A stretch of DNA of 64,000 nucleotides, from positions 124,001-188,000 of the forward strand of contig JACJOC010000077.1 in NCBI GenBank assembly GCA_014695345.1. Reading direction: 5' to 3'. Below the pieces are notes generated by a model. It did not search any database. It was given only the letters and a program-made list of their open reading frames with translations, and was not told the origin of the DNA. This DNA is from Cyanobacteria bacterium FACHB-471. GTDB lineage: Bacteria; Cyanobacteriota; Cyanobacteriia; Elainellales; Elainellaceae. Numbering within the stretch: the stretch's first letter is position 1; each line of letters begins with the position of its first letter. The translations under genes and the position numbers were made by a program. Below, one piece after another: positions 35,315 to 45,134 of this stretch.

Positions 35315-36943
35315 ATGGCAAGCAAAAAGAATGTTCAGCGAGTGCGGCGGGTTGCCAAGGAGCGGTTTGGCTATGAGACGTTGCGGGGTGGGCAAGAGAC
35401 GGCAATTCAGGCTTTGCTCAACGGTCACGATACGCTGGCGGTGATGCCAACGGGGTCAGGGAAGTCTGCAATTTATCAGATTGCAGCACTGTTGACTCCG
35501 GGTGCAACGGTGGTGATTTCGCCTTTGATTGCGTTGCAACAAGACCAAGTAGATGCAATAGAAGCACAGGATGTGGGCGGTGCGATTCAGGTAAACTCTA
35601 TGATGAAAGCGAGCGATCGCACCGAAGCCTTTGAAGACCTGGAAAAAGGCGATTTGGAGTTTATGTTTTTGGCTCCAGAACAGTTCAACAATCCAGAAAC
35701 TTTGGAGAAGCTACAGGCAGTTAAACCTTCTCTATTTGTGGTCGATGAAGCTCACTGTATTAGTGAGTGGGGACATGACTTTCGCCCTGACTATCTGCGG
35801 TTAGGCACCCTTGTTGAAGCGTTAGATCATCCACTGGTGTTAGCACTTACTGCAACGGCTGCACCACCCGTGCGAGCAGAGATTGTTGAGCGTTTGGAGA
35901 TGCGCGATCCGCACATTGTGGTGCAAGGATTCGACCGCCCCAATATTTGGCTAGGAGCATTGCGGTTTGAAGACAAAAGTGAGAAACAGCAGGCACTCAT
36001 TAAAGCAGTCGTGAAAGCTGAGAAGCCCGGTATCGTCTACGCTGCAACTCGCAAACAGGCAGAAGAAGTTGCGGAGTTACTTCAGGCGCAAAACATTAAT
36101 GCCATCTTTTACCACGCTGGCATGAAAGTAAAAGATCGGGAAGCAGCACAAATTGCCTTTATGGGAGATGAGGCAGAAGTCATTGTTGCGACGACTGCTT
36201 TTGGTATGGGTGTGGATAAGCCAAACGTGCGTTTTGTGTTTCACCACAGTATCAGCGATTCAGTCGATGCTTACTATCAGGAGATTGGTCGGGCAGGGCG
36301 GGATGGTGAGTCTGCAAAAGCAATCTTGTTTTATCACCCGGATGATTTGAATCTGCGCCGCTTCTTTGCCAGCAGTGGACAAATTGACCTGGAGCAAGTG
36401 GAACAAGTTGCCACTGTGGTTCAAGCGCAGAAGGAACCCATTGATTTGAAGACGCTAAAAACTCAAACCGATCTTTCTAAATCTAAGGTGCAGACGGCAC
36501 TGGGGCATTTAGAAGCCGTGGATGCGGTCGCCATTCTTCCTTCAGGCGAAGTCACGACAACCGAACCTTTCGATTTAGATCAGGTCGCGGCAGAAGCGAT
36601 TGAGGTGCAAGAGCGTCATCAACAGTATGAGCGATCGCGGCTAGAAATGATGCGTGGTTACGCCGAAGTACAAGACTGTCGGCGCAAATATATGCTCAAC
36701 TACTTCGGGGAAGAGTTTGATGCGCCTTGTGGGAAGTGCGATCGCTGCGAAGCCGGAATCACCATTGAAGATGCAAAACAACCCTTTCCACTTAACAGTC
36801 GTGTGAAACACCAGTCACTCGGTGAGGGAATGGTGATGCGCTATGAGGGAGATAAAATGGTTATCCTTTTTGACGATGCGGGATACAAAACCTTGGGGGT
36901 AAACCTGGTATTAGAGCAAGGATTACTCCGAAGTGTTGAATGA
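35315..36943 (+). CDS. recQ: RecQ family DNA helicase with Tudor/SH3-like C-terminus
   Basis: 3'-5' DNA helicase. 542 residues from the ATG at 35315, preceded by AGGAAAGGGAAC; the frame opens at 35195 but the extra 40 residues are not family-like and would overlap the divergent control region. Helicase motifs: Walker A MPTGSGKS (44-51), DEAHCISEWGHDFR (144-157), and motif VI QEIGRAGRDG. The RecQ zinc site is CRRKYMLNYFGEEFDAPCGKCDRC written as C-x16-C-x2-C-x2-C. There is no HRDC domain; the chain ends in a small beta-rich segment (VKHQSLGEGMVMRYEGDKMV) of the kind found at the C-terminus of some UvrD- and RecQ-type helicases. Confidence 0.93.
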   Translation: MASKKNVQRVRRVAKERFGYETLRGGQETAIQALLNGHDTLAVMPTGSGKSAIYQIAALLTPGATVVISPLIALQQDQVDAIEAQDVGGAIQVNSMMKASDRTEAFEDLEKGDLEFMFLAPEQFNNPETLEKLQAVKPSLFVVDEAHCISEWGHDFRPDYLRLGTLVEALDHPLVLALTATAAPPVRAEIVERLEMRDPHIVVQGFDRPNIWLGALRFEDKSEKQQALIKAVVKAEKPGIVYAATRKQAEEVAELLQAQNINAIFYHAGMKVKDREAAQIAFMGDEAEVIVATTAFGMGVDKPNVRFVFHHSISDSVDAYYQEIGRAGRDGESAKAILFYHPDDLNLRRFFASSGQIDLEQVEQVATVVQAQKEPIDLKTLKTQTDLSKSKVQTALGHLEAVDAVAILPSGEVTTTEPFDLDQVAAEAIEVQERHQQYERSRLEMMRGYAEVQDCRRKYMLNYFGEEFDAPCGKCDRCEAGITIEDAKQPFPLNSRVKHQSLGEGMVMRYEGDKMVILFDDAGYKTLGVNLVLEQGLLRSVE

Positions 36944-36956
36944 TCTCCAAGATGAT

Positions 36957-38681
36957 CTACAGTTCTGCTGCAAACTGCCCCAGATGTTCTTTTCTCCAAG
37001 CTGAGTCGATTTTGCGATCGGTTTGCACTTCTAAAACTCGGATACCCGTTTCGGGAAGAAAGCTTAACCGCTGCTGCAACTGTTCCCAGCACTGAATTAG
37101 TTCATGTTCAACACCATAGGTGGCACAAAGTTGGCTGAAGTGGATGGACTGGGGAACCGCAAAGAATTCTTCAAAGGGTGGGTCAAATTGGGCGATCGCC
37201 AACATCTCAAAAATGCCGCCACCGTCGTTATTGATTAGCACGATGGTGAGATGTCCAATAAACTTACGAGAGATCAAAAAGCCGTTGGTGTCATGCAGCA
37301 GCGCCAGATCTCCAGTGAGTAACACGCTGCTCTGGTGACGATGAGCCACTCCTAGAGCAGTGGAAAGCGTTCCGTCAATGCCATTTGCACCTCGGTTAAA
37401 CCAGGGCTGAATGTGGCGGTTTCCGGGTTGCCAAAACCATTCCACATCTCGCACGGGCATACTGTTGGCGATGAATAAAGGAGTGCCTTCAGGTAAACAG
37501 CGCGACAGCAACCAGGCAACTTTTCCTTCAAATAAGGATTCCGTCTGGCTTAAGGTTTTATCCAGAGTTTGTCTGACCTGAGTTTCGGCTGTAAGCCAAT
37601 GGTCAAGGTAGGAGTTGGGCGGAGTGGATTCCTGGTGTAGTCCTGCGGCAAATTGTTCAACGGAACAGCGTAGATGGGTGGTTCTGCCGTGGGTCGGATC
37701 GAGGTTGCGATCGCTCTCATCCACGACCCACTGGGTGGGTTGGGTTTTTGCTAACCACTGACGCAATTCTTTACTGGTGGGCATTTCTCCAATGCGAATC
37801 ACCAGTTCTGGAGTGAGTTTTTCGGCAAACTGCGAATTCCTCAAGATCAGGTCGTAGGTGGAAATTAGGTAGGGGTTGAGGTCGGCGTAGTTTCGCACCG
37901 GAGATAGCCCTTCTGCCAGAACGGGAAAGCCCAGGGTCTTAGCGAGGTGGGCGATCGCTTCACAGTAACGTCGGGGTGATTGAGGTTGGGCAATTCCAGC
38001 GATCAAGATGCCCTTTGAAGACTGAGGTTTGGGGATTGACGTTTGGGGATTAGGGGTGAGAAGTAAGGGAGTAAGGGCCGCAAAGAAGTTTTTGGGGAAC
38101 TGAGCTTGAAGCGATTGGGCGGTGGCTTGGGGAAGGGGAGCGAGGGGATCGCGGAAGGGTTGGTTGAGGTGGACGGGTCCGGGGATGGGGTAAAGGGTTT
38201 TTTCCCAGGCGTACAGGGTAGTTTGGCGGAGGTAGGCGAGGGTGTCTAGCTCCAGCGAGGGGAGAGTGAGTTCGCTGTACCAGTTTGGAAAGGTGCCATA
38301 AAGTTTTTGTTGGTCAATAGTTTGACCGGCGTTGCACTCGCGCAGTTCGGGAGGGCGATCGGCAGTAAGAATGAGCAGTGGGATGCGGCTTTCTCTGGCT
38401 TCAATCACGGCAGGGTAGAAGTTTGCGCCTGCGGTGCCGGAGGTGCAGACCAGGACGACGGGTAAACCGGATTTGCGAGCAATTCCTAAAGCAAAGAAAG
38501 CAGCGGAACGTTCGTCTAGAATGGCGATCGCCTCAATATCCTGATGTGCTGCAAAGGCTAGTGTTAATGGGGTGGAGCGTGATCCCGGACAGATAATTGC
38601 TGTTTTGAGTCCCAGTCGGCTGAGCGTTTCCACGAAAACCGATGCCCAAACGGAGTTGGTGTTGCTGAAATTGATTGACAT
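36957..38681 (-). CDS. menD: 2-succinyl-5-enolpyruvyl-6-hydroxy-3-cyclohexene-1-carboxylate synthase (MenD)
   Basis: Thiamine-diphosphate enzyme that joins isochorismate and 2-oxoglutarate, the first committed step to phylloquinone, the A1 cofactor of photosystem I. 574 residues with the three-domain ThDP fold. Motifs: ICPGSRSTPLTLAF (29-42), DERSAAFFALGIARKSGLPV, and the ThDP/Mg motif LTGDLALLHDTNG ... INNDGGGIFEML. A short Pro/Ser/Gln-rich insertion near residues 208-222 (TPNPQTSIPKPQSS) separates the first two domains. It converges on recQ with 13 nt between stops. The giant membrane-protein gene ends 33 nt upstream. Confidence 0.96.
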   Translation of the reverse strand: MSINFSNTNSVWASVFVETLSRLGLKTAIICPGSRSTPLTLAFAAHQDIEAIAILDERSAAFFALGIARKSGLPVVLVCTSGTAGANFYPAVIEARESRIPLLILTADRPPELRECNAGQTIDQQKLYGTFPNWYSELTLPSLELDTLAYLRQTTLYAWEKTLYPIPGPVHLNQPFRDPLAPLPQATAQSLQAQFPKNFFAALTPLLLTPNPQTSIPKPQSSKGILIAGIAQPQSPRRYCEAIAHLAKTLGFPVLAEGLSPVRNYADLNPYLISTYDLILRNSQFAEKLTPELVIRIGEMPTSKELRQWLAKTQPTQWVVDESDRNLDPTHGRTTHLRCSVEQFAAGLHQESTPPNSYLDHWLTAETQVRQTLDKTLSQTESLFEGKVAWLLSRCLPEGTPLFIANSMPVRDVEWFWQPGNRHIQPWFNRGANGIDGTLSTALGVAHRHQSSVLLTGDLALLHDTNGFLISRKFIGHLTIVLINNDGGGIFEMLAIAQFDPPFEEFFAVPQSIHFSQLCATYGVEHELIQCWEQLQQRLSFLPETGIRVLEVQTDRKIDSAWRKEHLGQFAAEL

Positions 38682-38714
38682 GGAGGGGGGTTGATAGCGG
38701 TTTATGACTTGCAG

Positions 38715-41700
38715 CTACTGCCATCCCTGCAAGTCGGTAAACCAGTTTCTCAAGAAGGAGCCAAGCTGACTGCGACGAGTTTCAAAGTTGGCAGCTAGCC
38801 AAATAAAGGCGATTCCGACCATTAAGCCAACGATCCACTTTAGCAGCGGGTAGTCAAAGATCAGAATGACCAGTTGGTAAAAAGCATTAACCAGGAAGAT
38901 AATCGTTCCGACGTAGAGGAACGCCCGGACGCGCAGGGAGAGTCCCGCAAAAATTGTCACTAAGCTGATGATACCGGGCAAGATTCCCGTTTGGTGATGA
39001 AACAGCAGGGCAAATAGGCAAATAATGCCTGATCCCAGCGTTCGCAAGAGGTGGCGCAGGCGATGCGCGTCTGGGCGCTTTAAGTCTGGGTCAACTTGAG
39101 CGACATAAAGAATAAATAGTCCAACTAGGCTGGGATAGAGCAAATCAAAGGTGCGCTGAATATCAGTTAGCCAGAGGGCGATCGCCCATTCCACTAACAG
39201 CAAGCTGAGATACGTCAGGCGAATCTGGTGCTGGGTTTGGGCAAATAAAAGATAACCCGCTGCAGCAATGACTAAACTAAGCGGCTGAATGCTGGCATTG
39301 CTCAAGATCAAAGCTGCCAGGGGTAAAACGTAAGCCGATCGCTGCCGGGGTTGCGATCGCCAACCCCATTCCTGCCAGGGCAACAGGTGCAGGATGCAGG
39401 CGAAAAGAGTGGCGATCGCCCCACGCCAGGGCAAGATTTGAGCTAGCAGATCGTCGGGCAATAGCGTGAGTCCGTACACCGCAATTCCCACTGCTTCTAA
39501 GATGCCTGCGTAAACCCAAGCGTCAGCGTCTCTAGGATTGTCCTGAATGCGTCCTTGAGCAAGGGCATAGCGCACAAGGAATATTCCCGTTCCCACTGCT
39601 AGCAGATCGTAGGTTGAGACTGGGTGTTGAGTTGCGGCAACCAGGAAAATGCTGCCTAACGCCCAATGCAGGTGAGCAACTGTTTCTAGCTCGTCTGCAT
39701 TCAGCCGGAGGAAGGGAATCAGCCACGGAGTCAGAATGCGGTAGACGTAGACGAAACTGGTTGCGAGGGCAGCGATCGCCACGAGTTGATCCCCGGCTCT
39801 GAGTCCAGCAACCTGGTAGAGCAGAATCTCGCAGCCCGAAGCAAACAGACCTGCTAACGCTAGATAGATCAGCGGCTTAAAGGATTCCTTGCGGCGACCT
39901 ACGCCAATGGCAATCAGCGATAGACCCAGCGTGCTTAAGCCTGTCCAGTCTTCAACAATTCCCCAACGCAGAGTTGCACCTAATGCTCCGTAGACAAGCG
40001 GCATGACGTGCCAACTGCTGAGAATTTGACGGTTATCAGAGCGGCGATTCCACCAGTCACCAACCAGTTGGGAGGCTAACCCTAACGCCAGATTGGCGAT
40101 CGCCAGTGCCGCTATAGAGCGACCCGTTAATCCCAAAGTTTCAATCGTTAGAACTTCTAAGCCCCAGCCAAAGCCGTAAATTGCCCAATTAGTGGGATTT
40201 TGCCAGCTTCGGTAGGCGATCGCCCCCAGTATCACCGCAACGGAGCTAATCGCCAAGACAGAGGCAGGCAAGAGATCCCAATAAACACCGAGCGAGTCAA
40301 AGGTGAGGCAGAGTAATTCAATTAGGTAGAGGGCGATCGCCCATCCATCCGTTGCTCTGGCGTAAAGCTGGGACAATGCGGTTAGACGGCGCAACAGGAC
40401 ACTGCGCCAGACCCAAAGCACGGTCAGCAGAATCGCTACCACTAGCAGCCAGTCTCGCGCCGAAAGCTGCGGAAATCCAGGCAATCCTTCTGCCAAGAGC
40501 GCCACGGCAAACCCCAAGCCAAAGCTAACGGCGATCGCAGCAGCGGTTAGATGCCGCAAAGCGCGCGTGTGCAGCACCATTAGCCCGGTTGCCAGTCCCA
40601 GCCCAACCAGTCGCAGCGTAGGCAGCGGCAGGGTTAGCACCTGAACCAACATTAATGTCCAAACGCCAGCCCAACTTGCCGTTTGACGATGGGGCGGACG
40701 GGTGAGACTGGCAATCCAAGTGAGAGACAGGGGCACTACTAGCCAGAGCATTCCCCACCCTTTTGGACTGACCCCGTGTTGCCCAAAGCTTGTCTCTGCA
40801 CCCGACAGCAAAAGATTGTTTAACCAGAAGAGGCCAAAGCTCAAAGCTGCCAAGATGAAACCGAATGTCCAAAAACTTTGTCGCCAGAGTGCAGGTGGGT
40901 AGGCAGTATGAAGTCGATTGGGGCGGTTTTGCGTCCAGAAGGCGATCGCCCAATTCCTATTTCCTTCCCCACTCCGCCGATTGGTGGTGTGAATTCCCAA
41001 GCTCAGCACCAGTTCACTGACTGACAGCACTAGCAAAATGCCTGCCCAGAAGCCTAGATTCAGCGTCGGTAGAATCCAGTCAACAGCCGACAGAACGGTA
41101 GCTAGTCCTCCCAAGTGGATTAGATAAGACAAGGAGCGGTGCGAGGCGAGAAAGGATGGAGGCGTGGATCGGGAGGAGGTAGAGGATAACGGTCCAGAAG
41201 TTGTGCTACCGATGCGGATGAGTTCGCTGACTTTAGCGCTTTGTGGCAAAGAGAGGAGAGCACTGCCTCTGATCCAGCGCTGGTGATTGGCGATCGCTAA
41301 CGTCGAGGTAGAAAGCGCAAAGGTTATCGTTCTGAGGATGGGGCTAAACAAGCTCAGCAACAGCAGCACTACTCCAAACCCAATGGCAATTTGATCGGCG
41401 CAGGCTGTCAAATTTCGCTGCTGTCGGCGGTCTAGCCAATCTGCTGTTACGACCGTTAAGACTAAGTAAGGAAACAGCCCCAGGCAAAGCAGCACATCCG
41501 GGTTAGATTGAGTTCCGGTAAGCTGTGTTGCTAGTGTTACAGCTTGCTGCTGCACAACCAATGGCAGCAATCGCCACGCTAGCCAGTGCATCTGCAACCC
41601 AATTAGGAACAGGATCACCAGATCGCGGCGGTAGCGAAAACGGTAGAGGCGATCGCCAAAGAACCATAGCCCCAGTCCGCTGACTCCAAGTGCCTGCCAG

Positions 41701-43022
41701 GAAACTGATCCAACTGAGATGAGCCAGCCTAGCCCCAGTAGAATTCCTCCAATAGTTTCCCAGGTTGCGGGCTGAAGGGGGGAAAGGGGAGTTGGCGATC
41801 GCCCCGATTGAGCAATCTCCTGGCGAGCTAGCCATGCTAGCAAGAAGCCGCAGATGCCGACCGCTAAACCCAGACGCTCAACTTCTACCTCAGCAATAAA
41901 GATCGCTCGAATCAGCAAAATTGCCAGGGCATAAACAATCAGCGCTCGATTCAGGCTGAATGGACGGAACGGACGCTCTAGTGAAGTTTCTTGGCGACTT
42001 TGAAGCAAGGTAATCGCCGCTGTTGCGATCACGCCCGCATAGACGGCAATTAGGGCAAATCCAGGTAACCCCCAGCCCCATTGCAGGTAACTCAGCCCTA
42101 GATGATTTACCAATGTCAGTTGAGTCTGCTGGGGGTCCTGACGATTTGCCCGGAAATGGTAGATTGCGAGCGCGGTGAGAGTGAGAGTGGCGATCGCCCC
42201 AATTCCTGCTCCCAGCAAGCTTCTCCACAACCCAAAGCTATCCATCGCTAAAAAGTTCACGGGCAGCAACAGCAGACTCACCACCCGTAGTGCTTGAGCC
42301 GTTAGCCGTAAGTTTTGCTGCTTTCCTGCCCAAATGCTCGCACCCCAAAAGCCCAGCGTGTAAAACAACAAAATGCCGTACTGTCCCGCTGCCGGGAATC
42401 GCTGCCACTGACTCGCTGCCAACACGCCAGAGGAAACCACCACCAAAAACATCCCTAGCAGCAATAGCCACAGGACGCTGAGTTCCGCCATCAGCGAATG
42501 CAGCATTTGTGCGACTAGACCAGGGGCAGCAGGTTCAGGTGGCTTTGGGGTAGGGGCGGGTTTTCGCGATTTCACAGGTTGAGGAGGGGCAATCGGCGCA
42601 AAATCATCTGCCTCCGCCTTCTGTAAATCGCAGGCAAGATTTACCTGACCCAATGCCTTAACTTGGGTTTCAGGAAGTAATCCTAGCTCTAGCAAAACCT
42701 CTAACCCCTTGAGCAGATTGGCATGGGATGCCAAGCATGAAAGCTTTACCTCAACCTGACCTGGCTCCAGCAACCCTAAGCGATGCCATGCGTCTAATCC
42801 TTCCAGCAGATTTTGAGGCGAAATCTGAGTGCTAAAGTCAAGCTGAATGGCTGGCTGAGATAGCTCTGACCGAGTTGGAACTTTCCCTGAAAGAAGCGTC
42901 AGCTCGATATCATCAGCGGAAATCAAGTCAAGGCTCAACCAGGTTTTCAGACCTTGCAATAGTTCTGCTTGGGCTTGAGTTACTAGTTTTAGCTCAATCA
43001 ATCGGTCTGGTTGAAACGACAT
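38715..43022 (-). CDS. Giant polytopic membrane protein of unknown function
   Basis: 1435 residues from the ATG at 43022 (GGTGAG 9 nt upstream); an in-frame TTG at 43040 is less likely. Residues 1-170 are soluble, with three related LLxGLxxxLxLGLL units (GLKTWLSLDLIS, GLDAWHRLGLLE, GLEVLLELGLLP) and a Pro-rich linker. From about residue 175 to near the end the chain is a long series of hydrophobic helices with short loops, far more than in ordinary transporters. It resembles DUF2157-like large cyanobacterial membrane proteins only in general build. No catalytic motif was seen. Position next to menD gives no clear hint. Confidence 0.8.
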   Translation of the reverse strand: MSFQPDRLIELKLVTQAQAELLQGLKTWLSLDLISADDIELTLLSGKVPTRSELSQPAIQLDFSTQISPQNLLEGLDAWHRLGLLEPGQVEVKLSCLASHANLLKGLEVLLELGLLPETQVKALGQVNLACDLQKAEADDFAPIAPPQPVKSRKPAPTPKPPEPAAPGLVAQMLHSLMAELSVLWLLLLGMFLVVVSSGVLAASQWQRFPAAGQYGILLFYTLGFWGASIWAGKQQNLRLTAQALRVVSLLLLPVNFLAMDSFGLWRSLLGAGIGAIATLTLTALAIYHFRANRQDPQQTQLTLVNHLGLSYLQWGWGLPGFALIAVYAGVIATAAITLLQSRQETSLERPFRPFSLNRALIVYALAILLIRAIFIAEVEVERLGLAVGICGFLLAWLARQEIAQSGRSPTPLSPLQPATWETIGGILLGLGWLISVGSVSWQALGVSGLGLWFFGDRLYRFRYRRDLVILFLIGLQMHWLAWRLLPLVVQQQAVTLATQLTGTQSNPDVLLCLGLFPYLVLTVVTADWLDRRQQRNLTACADQIAIGFGVVLLLLSLFSPILRTITFALSTSTLAIANHQRWIRGSALLSLPQSAKVSELIRIGSTTSGPLSSTSSRSTPPSFLASHRSLSYLIHLGGLATVLSAVDWILPTLNLGFWAGILLVLSVSELVLSLGIHTTNRRSGEGNRNWAIAFWTQNRPNRLHTAYPPALWRQSFWTFGFILAALSFGLFWLNNLLLSGAETSFGQHGVSPKGWGMLWLVVPLSLTWIASLTRPPHRQTASWAGVWTLMLVQVLTLPLPTLRLVGLGLATGLMVLHTRALRHLTAAAIAVSFGLGFAVALLAEGLPGFPQLSARDWLLVVAILLTVLWVWRSVLLRRLTALSQLYARATDGWAIALYLIELLCLTFDSLGVYWDLLPASVLAISSVAVILGAIAYRSWQNPTNWAIYGFGWGLEVLTIETLGLTGRSIAALAIANLALGLASQLVGDWWNRRSDNRQILSSWHVMPLVYGALGATLRWGIVEDWTGLSTLGLSLIAIGVGRRKESFKPLIYLALAGLFASGCEILLYQVAGLRAGDQLVAIAALATSFVYVYRILTPWLIPFLRLNADELETVAHLHWALGSIFLVAATQHPVSTYDLLAVGTGIFLVRYALAQGRIQDNPRDADAWVYAGILEAVGIAVYGLTLLPDDLLAQILPWRGAIATLFACILHLLPWQEWGWRSQPRQRSAYVLPLAALILSNASIQPLSLVIAAAGYLLFAQTQHQIRLTYLSLLLVEWAIALWLTDIQRTFDLLYPSLVGLFILYVAQVDPDLKRPDAHRLRHLLRTLGSGIICLFALLFHHQTGILPGIISLVTIFAGLSLRVRAFLYVGTIIFLVNAFYQLVILIFDYPLLKWIVGLMVGIAFIWLAANFETRRSQLGSFLRNWFTDLQGWQ

Positions 43023-43040
43023 ACTCCGACGCTCACCCAA

Positions 43041-43469
43041 AAGAATATGTATAGCGGAATTGTGGCTGTAAACGATCGATTCAATTGCTGGCGCTTCGCA
43101 GCGTTTAAATCAATTTGTACGTGAAGCACGTTGTGAAGCGTGAATGGTAGCGTAGCTTCCCCACACTGCTAATCACGCAGCAATTAATACCTGCATCATG
43201 CTGGCAATAGATGTAGCTCACGTCAGTTCAATTCCAAATTGTCAACTGTCACACGCTTTTCTCACTGTGTCACTCTATTTAGCGTGAGAAGCCTGTCCAG
43301 ACACAAAACTTTGGCAGGACCGTTGAGGAATTGTCCTGGTTATTAGCAAGTTATAAAAACGAGGAAAGGTTAGAAAAAAGGAGGCAGGGCTAAGCCCTGC
43401 CTCCTTTTTTCCTAATTCAAGTAACTAGCGCTACATACAAGAAACACACGAACTGACAGCACACACGAT
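43041..43469. other. Spacer with bidirectional terminator
   Basis: 429 bp. The left part has direct GTGAAGC words (43121-43127 and 43133-43139) and a GCTTCGCAGC motif, possibly a decayed repeat. The right part carries the terminator marked at 43374-43410. No gene is seen. Confidence 0.4.
43374..43410 (-). terminator. Perfect 17-bp stem terminator
   Basis: AAAAAAGGAGGCAGGGC (43374-43390) / GCCCTGCCTCCTTTTTT (43394-43410), loop TAA. The symmetric A/T ends make it work in both directions. It lies 60 nt after the pentapeptide gene stop. Confidence 0.92.
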
Positions 43470-44138
43470 TCACAGCAAACAAACAGGAAGCCTTGCTCCA
43501 GCTAGCTTTGCTTGCTCTAGGCAAGCATGGGTCAAGTTTGCTTCACTCAAATCAGCTCCATATAGTTCAGCTTGGCTCAACCGGGTTTCACTCAAATTAG
43601 CGCCTCTCAAATTAGCGCCTCTCAAGTTTGCGCCTGTGAGGTCTTGTTGACTGAGGTTTGCCCCCTGGAGGTTGGCTTCTGTAAGATTGACTGACATTAG
43701 GTTTGTGCTTCGCAGATCTGCACCTGCCAAGTCAGCATGGCTCAGATCTAATCCACCCAGGTTGGCTCCATACAAGTTGGCGTTTCGTAGCTTTGCCTGT
43801 TTAGAAATTGTCTCCGTCAGATCTGCATGGGTTAAATCGGCTGTTTCCAGGGTGATATCCATCAAATCAGCCCGCCCTAAATTAGCACTTTTTAAGTTTG
43901 CACCTGTCAAATTTGCATTTCTCAGGTCAGCCGCCCGCAGGTTTGCCCCTTGAAGATTTGCGCCAACGAGTTTTGCCTGTCTAAGAGTTGCTGCACTGAA
44001 CCTGGCGTTTTGCAAATTTGCGCCGCTTAAATCAATTCCGATCAGGTTTGTCCAGTTTAAGTTTGCTCCGGTTAAGTCGATTTCTCTAAAGTCTCGTCGT
44101 CCCTGCAAATACTGCTGCTTGAAGTCTACGATGTCCAC
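43470..44138 (-). CDS. Pentapeptide-repeat protein
   Basis: 222 residues almost wholly made of A(D/N)LXX repeats, from residue 16 to the end (for example TGANLNWTNLIGIDLSGANL). This predicts a right-handed quadrilateral beta-helix. No signal peptide, membrane segment or fused domain is present. Pentapeptide proteins are abundant in cyanobacteria and mostly of unknown role; some mimic DNA and protect gyrase. The internal repeats are also visible at DNA level as CAAATTAGCGCCTCT-type near-repeats around 43590-43630. Confidence 0.93.
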   Translation of the reverse strand: MDIVDFKQQYLQGRRDFREIDLTGANLNWTNLIGIDLSGANLQNARFSAATLRQAKLVGANLQGANLRAADLRNANLTGANLKSANLGRADLMDITLETADLTHADLTETISKQAKLRNANLYGANLGGLDLSHADLAGADLRSTNLMSVNLTEANLQGANLSQQDLTGANLRGANLRGANLSETRLSQAELYGADLSEANLTHACLEQAKLAGARLPVCLL

Positions 44139-44539
44139 TCAGGTGCCTCCTAAGGGTGAATTGTGTTTGGGCTTTTAACATCGAACCTGCGTATCAAATG
44201 ACCGAGCATTGCTAAGCACTCACTACTTACAGACCAAAACTGACAGGTATTAATGAAGCAAAAACAAGGATGAACTGAGGATTGACCGAGGATAGACCAG
44301 CGCTGACTGATGAGTAAATCTACTGTCTGTGTTGCGCGTATTGCGGAGAGTGCAGAGTCAGGATCAATATAGCTTGAGAAAGATTATGCGATTAGAAAGA
44401 TTTGTATCGTAAGGAAAAATTTCGTTACAAATAGGAGGGCGATCGCCCCCTCCTAACCCCTATTCCAGATGGGTTTCCTCTACAACATATTTAGCGTAGT
44501 GTATGAAGTGAATACGCTATAGATAGAGGTTTAGCCATC
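44139..44539. other. Spacer between pentapeptide and GIY-YIG genes
   Basis: 401 bp between divergent genes. An 11-bp tandem pair GAGGATTGACC / GAGGATAGACC is at 44277-44298. A perfect 7-bp inverted repeat TAGCGTA (44492-44498) / TACGCTA (44513-44519) lies 20 nt before the GIY-YIG start and could be an operator. No gene was seen. Confidence 0.5.
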
Positions 44540-45133
44540 GTGAGCGACGATCAGCTTCTGCTTTTTTCTCCAGAAGATCTGCGCGGCTACCGAAGCTTAG
44601 GACGACAGGAAGAGTTTTTAGAAATGGACTGTGTTGCTTTGCAATCCTGGAAGCAGCGCATCTTTCAATATCAGCAAAAGGTAAAAATCAGCCCTCCGAC
44701 AGAGCAAGGAACGCTGTTTGATCCGGGACTTACTTCTAGTTCAACCCAGCCTGACCCTGACGGTATTAATCCATTCAACCTGCCGCAACAGAATACAGAA
44801 TTTTGGCGTTGGAAAGCAGCAGATCAGGGTACGGCAGCTCTCTATTTTGTGATCGATTATGAGCTACCGATTTTGCTCTATGTGGGTGAGACGGTAAAGT
44901 CAAATCAACGCTGGAAAGGCGTACACGACTGCAAGCGCTATTTGCTGAATTACCGACAGATTCACTATCAGCATCAACTCACGTCTATGTTAGGTATCGC
45001 ATTTTGGGCTGAGGCACCCGTAGCAACTCGGCCCCGACAGCGGTTAGAGTCGGCTTTGATTTACAAGTGGCGATCGCCCTTCAACAAAGAAAATTGGGAT
45101 TTTTGGGCAACCCCATTTGTGGGCGGCAAGTAG
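44540..45133 (+). CDS. GIY-YIG-like nuclease family protein
   Basis: 197 residues from a GTG with AGAGG upstream. Residues about 97-180 hold a degenerate GIY-YIG core: ALYFVIDYELPILLYVGET, then RWKGVHD and a Glu in RLESALIYKWRSPFNKENW that would bind the metal. The first GIY strand reads LYF and the second YVG. The N-terminal 90 residues are family-specific. Members are found widely in cyanobacteria as single genes. Cleavage activity is inferred from the fold. Convergent with the lipase, with one base between stops. Confidence 0.75.
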   Translation: MSDDQLLLFSPEDLRGYRSLGRQEEFLEMDCVALQSWKQRIFQYQQKVKISPPTEQGTLFDPGLTSSSTQPDPDGINPFNLPQQNTEFWRWKAADQGTAALYFVIDYELPILLYVGETVKSNQRWKGVHDCKRYLLNYRQIHYQHQLTSMLGIAFWAEAPVATRPRQRLESALIYKWRSPFNKENWDFWATPFVGGK

Positions 45134-45134
45134 C

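Noticed and set aside
43500-44100. Regular short repeats suggesting a CRISPR array
   Set aside because: The repeats follow the 15-nt period of a pentapeptide-repeat coding sequence and are not separated by unique spacers.
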